DNA of 64,000 nucleotides. It comes from an uncultured Bacteroidales bacterium. Its GTDB lineage: Bacteria; Bacteroidota; Bacteroidia; Bacteroidales; UBA932. The DNA lies in NCBI GenBank assembly GCA_900317845.1, contig ONII01000009.1:1-64000 (forward strand). Direction: 5' to 3'. Positions 61,899-64,000 of this stretch are shown piece after piece; position 1 is the first letter of the stretch, and each line of letters starts with the position of its first letter. Under the pieces are notes generated by a model. The model saw only the letters and a program-made list of their open reading frames with translations. It did no database searches and was not told the origin of the DNA. The translations under genes were made by a program, and so were the position numbers.

Positions 61899-61974
61899 GC
61901 GAGATTAGCTCAGTTGGTAGAGCGTTGGCTTCCCAAGCCGAAGGTCGCGAGTTCGAGCCTCGTATCTCGCTCCA
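61899..61974 (+). tRNA. tRNA-Gly (CCC)
   Basis: 76 nt including encoded CCA. Acceptor GCGAGAT/ATCTCGC, D-stem GCTC/GAGC, anticodon loop TTCCCAA, T-loop TTCGAGC. Anticodon CCC reads GGG. Confidence 0.92.
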
Positions 61975-61976
61975 AT

Positions 61977-62006
61977 AAAAAAGCCAGCCGAAAAGGCTGG
62001 TTTTTT
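61977..62006. terminator. Terminator after tRNA-Gly
   Basis: GCCAGCC/GGCTGG stem with flanking A6 and T6 tracts, able to work on both strands. Confidence 0.9.
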
Positions 62007-62026
62007 GCGTTACCGCCGTCGCCGGT

Positions 62027-62062
62027 GCTGTCATCGTCCCAAACTTTGGACCCATGACCGCA
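62027..62062 (+). repeat. 36-bp repeat, left copy of a perfect inverted pair
   Basis: GCTGTCATCGTCCCAAACTT then TGGACCCATGACCGCA. It is the exact reverse complement of 62890-62925. Its core GTCCCAAACTTTGGAC is itself nearly palindromic. Confidence 0.95.
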
Positions 62063-62090
62063 TTTAAGGCCGCAATTATCCTGCCAATTT

Positions 62091-62846
62091 TTACATTTTC
62101 ATGTATTTAGAACGCTCTTCCGGGGGGAATTTTTCAATCGCGTACCGCAACATGGTACGGGGCATGGTGGAGATGCGGGGCGTGAGGAAGGCTTTGAGCG
62201 CATCCTTGTCGCGCTTCCCGGCCTCACGGAGCAACCAGCCCACGGCTTTGTGAATGAGGTCGTGGGGATGATGAAGGAGGATGTCGGAGATGGCAAATGT
62301 GTCGTCCAACTGCCCATGCCGAACAAAAGTCATGGTGCTGACAATACCGATTCGCTGCTCCCACAGGGTACGGCCGTCCCGCGCCAGATGGTAAAGGAGG
62401 CTGCGGTCCTTCTGCGGAAGCAGCCACTGCCCCAGCAAGGGATACGAGGACAGGTCCACCAGGTCCCAATTATTAATCCGGTCTGTATGGGAGAGATAAA
62501 AGTCGATACAATACCGCTTTATCGAGAGAATGCGTTCCGGAGAAGCATCGTCCCCAAAACATGATCCTGCAGCGCTCCACTTCCCGGGATGGGAAAAGAT
62601 TTCTACCAGAGTCAGGAGTGCAGCGAGCCGAACCTCATGGTACTCGCTGGTCATGCATTCCTCCAGGTGTTCCGGACTCACCTCCGACCAGCATGCTTTC
62701 ACCACTTGACGGGTAACCGGGACCTTAATGCCCAGAAACACATCCCCTTCACCGTACTGGCCGGGGCCGGTTTTGAAGAAGCGCGCCAGTCCCGGCACCT
62801 GGGCGGGATCGGCATGGCTAATCAGGGTATGAAACAGCACATTCAT
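62091..62846 (-). CDS. AlkD-like DNA alkylation repair protein
   Basis: 251 residues from ATG 62846. An ALK/HEAT-like helical array: VTRQVVKACW, EYHEVRLAALLTLVEIF, RINNWDLVDLSSYPLLGQWL (the conserved NWDLVD), RIGIVSTMTFVRHG and HKAVGWLLREAGKRD. AlkD removes alkylated purines from DNA. The -7 box TATCTTTG (62859-62852) is only 5 nt from the ATG, implying a leaderless message. The whole gene is bracketed by a 36-bp inverted repeat. Confidence 0.9.
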   Translation of the reverse strand: MNVLFHTLISHADPAQVPGLARFFKTGPGQYGEGDVFLGIKVPVTRQVVKACWSEVSPEHLEECMTSEYHEVRLAALLTLVEIFSHPGKWSAAGSCFGDDASPERILSIKRYCIDFYLSHTDRINNWDLVDLSSYPLLGQWLLPQKDRSLLYHLARDGRTLWEQRIGIVSTMTFVRHGQLDDTFAISDILLHHPHDLIHKAVGWLLREAGKRDKDALKAFLTPRISTMPRTMLRYAIEKFPPEERSKYMKM

Positions 62847-62851
62847 CTTTG

Positions 62852-62859
62852 CAAAGATA
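62852..62859 (-). promoter_or_regulatory. -7 box of the AlkD-like gene
   Basis: Minus-strand TATCTTTG ending 5 nt before ATG 62846. Confidence 0.5.
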
Positions 62860-62889
62860 CGCTTTTCGAAGGACAAAACATCCAGCAAG

Positions 62890-62925
62890 TGCGGTCATGG
62901 GTCCAAAGTTTGGGACGATGACAGC
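62890..62925 (-). repeat. 36-bp repeat, right copy of a perfect inverted pair
   Basis: Exact reverse complement of 62027-62062. Bases just outside the 36 bp differ, so the match ends sharply. Confidence 0.95.
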
Positions 62926-62930
62926 GCTCG

Positions 62931-63000
62931 GGAAGGCAGAGGGGCATGGGAAGACAGAGGGGCATGGGAGGCAGAGGGGTATGGGAGGCAGAGGAGACGG
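62931..63000 (+). repeat. G-rich tandem repeat, four units of 17-18 bp
   Basis: Units at 62931-62948, 62949-62966, 62967-62983 and 62984-63000 follow GGAAGGCAGAGGGGCATG with small changes. A partial fifth unit follows. It sits between the 36-bp repeat and the glutamine synthetase promoter. Confidence 0.8.
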
Positions 63001-63007
63001 AGGGGTA

Positions 63008-63038
63008 TTGACAAATCGGCAAAGATTGGGTATCTTTG
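63008..63038 (+). promoter_or_regulatory. -33/-7 promoter of the glutamine synthetase gene
   Basis: TTG (63008-63010), 20 bp, TATCTTTG (63031-63038), 19 nt before ATG 63058. The G-rich tandem repeat ends immediately upstream. Confidence 0.7.
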
Positions 63039-63057
63039 TACTCCAAACCACACAGAC

Positions 63058-64000
63058 ATGAACAAATTCATTGAACTCAACCCCAACGAAGTGGTGTCTT
63101 TCCTGGAAAAGATGCCCGAGGATTTCACCCGCGAAGACATGCTGCACTTCATCTGCGAGAAAGGCATCCGGATGATTGATTTCATGTATCCGGCAGAAGA
63201 CGGCCGCGTGAAAACCCTCAACTTTACCATAAACAGCCTGGCCTATGCAGAAACCATCCTCACGGAAGGTGAGCGCGTAGACGGTTCCAGCCTCTTCCCT
63301 TCCTTCATCGAGGCCGGCAACAGTGACCTTTACGTTATCCCCCGCTACCGGACCGCCTTTGTGGATCCGTTCAACGAGATTCCCACGCTGTGCTTCCTCT
63401 GCGGCTTCTTTGACAAAAACGGCGAGCCGTTCGACTGCGCGCCGCACGCTACGCTCATGCGCGCGGAAAGCGCGTTTGAAAAGTCCACCGGCCTGCAGTT
63501 CGAGGCCATGGGAGAGCTGGAATACTACGTTATCTGTGAGGAAGACAAACTGTTCCCCGCCACGGACCAGAAGGGCTACCATGAGAGCGAGCCTTTCGCA
63601 AAACTGAACGACTTCCGCCGCGAATGCATGGACCATGTCGCCAAAACCGGCGGCCAAATCAAATACGGCCACAGTGAAGTAGGCAACTTCACCCTGGACG
63701 GCAAAGTATACGAACAGAACGAGATTGAGTTCCTCCCCTGCCCGCTGGAAACCGCTGCAGACCAGCTTCTGCTGGCCAAATGGGTCATCCGCAACCTGGC
63801 GTACCGCTACGGGCTGGATGTGAGCTTCGCCCCCAAAATCACCACCGGCAAAGCCGGTTCCGGCATGCACATCCACATGCGGCTGATGAAGGATGGAAAA
63901 AATGTCACCCTGGGCAAGGACGGGAAACTCTCGGAAGAAGCCCGCGCCGCCATTGCCGGCCTGATGACCCTGGCACCATCCATTACCGCCTTCGGCAACA
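63058..64000 (+). CDS. glnA: Glutamine synthetase, N-terminal part (3' end outside window)
   Basis: 314 codons are visible and the frame is open at the window end. Beta-grasp region EGERVDGSSLFPSFIEAG; catalytic-domain landmarks FEAMGELEYYVI, GHSEVGNF, QNEIEFLPCPLE and the glutamate-binding/His site KAGSGMHIHMRL. It makes glutamine from glutamate, ammonia and ATP. The pattern is that of the Bacteroidota GlnA-type family rather than the long GSIII (GlnN). Whether an adenylylation Tyr is present cannot be seen. Confidence 0.93.
   Translation, partial: MNKFIELNPNEVVSFLEKMPEDFTREDMLHFICEKGIRMIDFMYPAEDGRVKTLNFTINSLAYAETILTEGERVDGSSLFPSFIEAGNSDLYVIPRYRTAFVDPFNEIPTLCFLCGFFDKNGEPFDCAPHATLMRAESAFEKSTGLQFEAMGELEYYVICEEDKLFPATDQKGYHESEPFAKLNDFRRECMDHVAKTGGQIKYGHSEVGNFTLDGKVYEQNEIEFLPCPLETAADQLLLAKWVIRNLAYRYGLDVSFAPKITTGKAGSGMHIHMRLMKDGKNVTLGKDGKLSEEARAAIAGLMTLAPSITAFGN

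Noticed and set aside
62931-63000. CRISPR-like repetition
   Set aside because: Units are contiguous with no spacers and no cas genes; a simple tandem repeat.

Overview
This window looks like a chromosomal piece of a gut- or rumen-type Bacteroidales bacterium (phylum Bacteroidota), probably from an uncultured lineage. Four things point there: at least twenty promoters carry the Bacteroidota -7 box TAnnTTTG, often with a TTG/TTTG -33 box 19-20 bp upstream; SecA is 1104 residues with the long Bacteroidota insertions; a serine palmitoyltransferase (sphingolipid synthesis), DUF5020, DUF1573 and LruC/DUF4842 proteins are present; and genes are GC-rich, packed in long overlapping operons, with Shine-Dalgarno sequences mostly absent. 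The exact genus cannot be read from the window. There is no rRNA, CRISPR array or prophage, and no intact transposase.

Layout. 1-7.1 kb is accessory and scarred: a partial FtsX-type permease, a lipoprotein gene broken by a 59-bp tandem duplication, a repeat-rich stretch holding the remains of an AAA+ ATPase gene and its promoter, a small ABC module, and two AAA+/DUF4143-type ATPases with repeated sites in their promoters. 7.1-18.7 kb mixes peptidases, a GNAT enzyme, Hsp20, a tocopherol-cyclase-like protein, an acetyltransferase, an Smr protein, PgeF, a radical SAM enzyme and NnrD. Between them lie three deletion scars: a rhomboid protease without its core, a DUF1294::thioesterase fusion, and half of a YqeY gene. 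18.7-27 kb holds recF-dciA facing an eight-gene run that ends in a glycosyltransferase, an HPr-kinase-like protein, an S24/S26 peptidase, a PqqD-like protein and an ABC exporter, which resembles peptide maturation and export. 27-35 kb holds lpdA, a DUF1538 transporter with two P-II-like proteins, an M48 lipoprotein and a nucleobase uptake operon (UraA, outer-membrane channel, purine permease).

35-48.7 kb holds secA and then the most notable locus: six overlapping minus-strand genes (LruC lipoprotein, HEAT-like membrane protein, processive GT2 synthase, TPR plus outer-membrane barrel protein, DUF4838 hydrolase-like lipoprotein, DUF1573 lipoprotein). Together they resemble an uncharacterised exopolysaccharide synthesis and export machine, analogous in part-list to Pga or Bcs systems. 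48.7-53.7 kb is a surface-glycan cluster with three GT2 enzymes, a DUF616 glycosyltransferase and a Wzx-type flippase. One GT2 gene carries a 202-bp element with 28-bp terminal inverted repeats inside its reading frame.

53.7-64 kb is mostly core: glnS, spt, a degenerate aspartokinase-like protein with ACT domains, membrane proteins, a HEPN/MNT pair, initiator tRNA-Met, hisS, tRNA-Gly, an AlkD-like gene bracketed by a perfect 36-bp inverted repeat, and the start of a glutamine synthetase gene.
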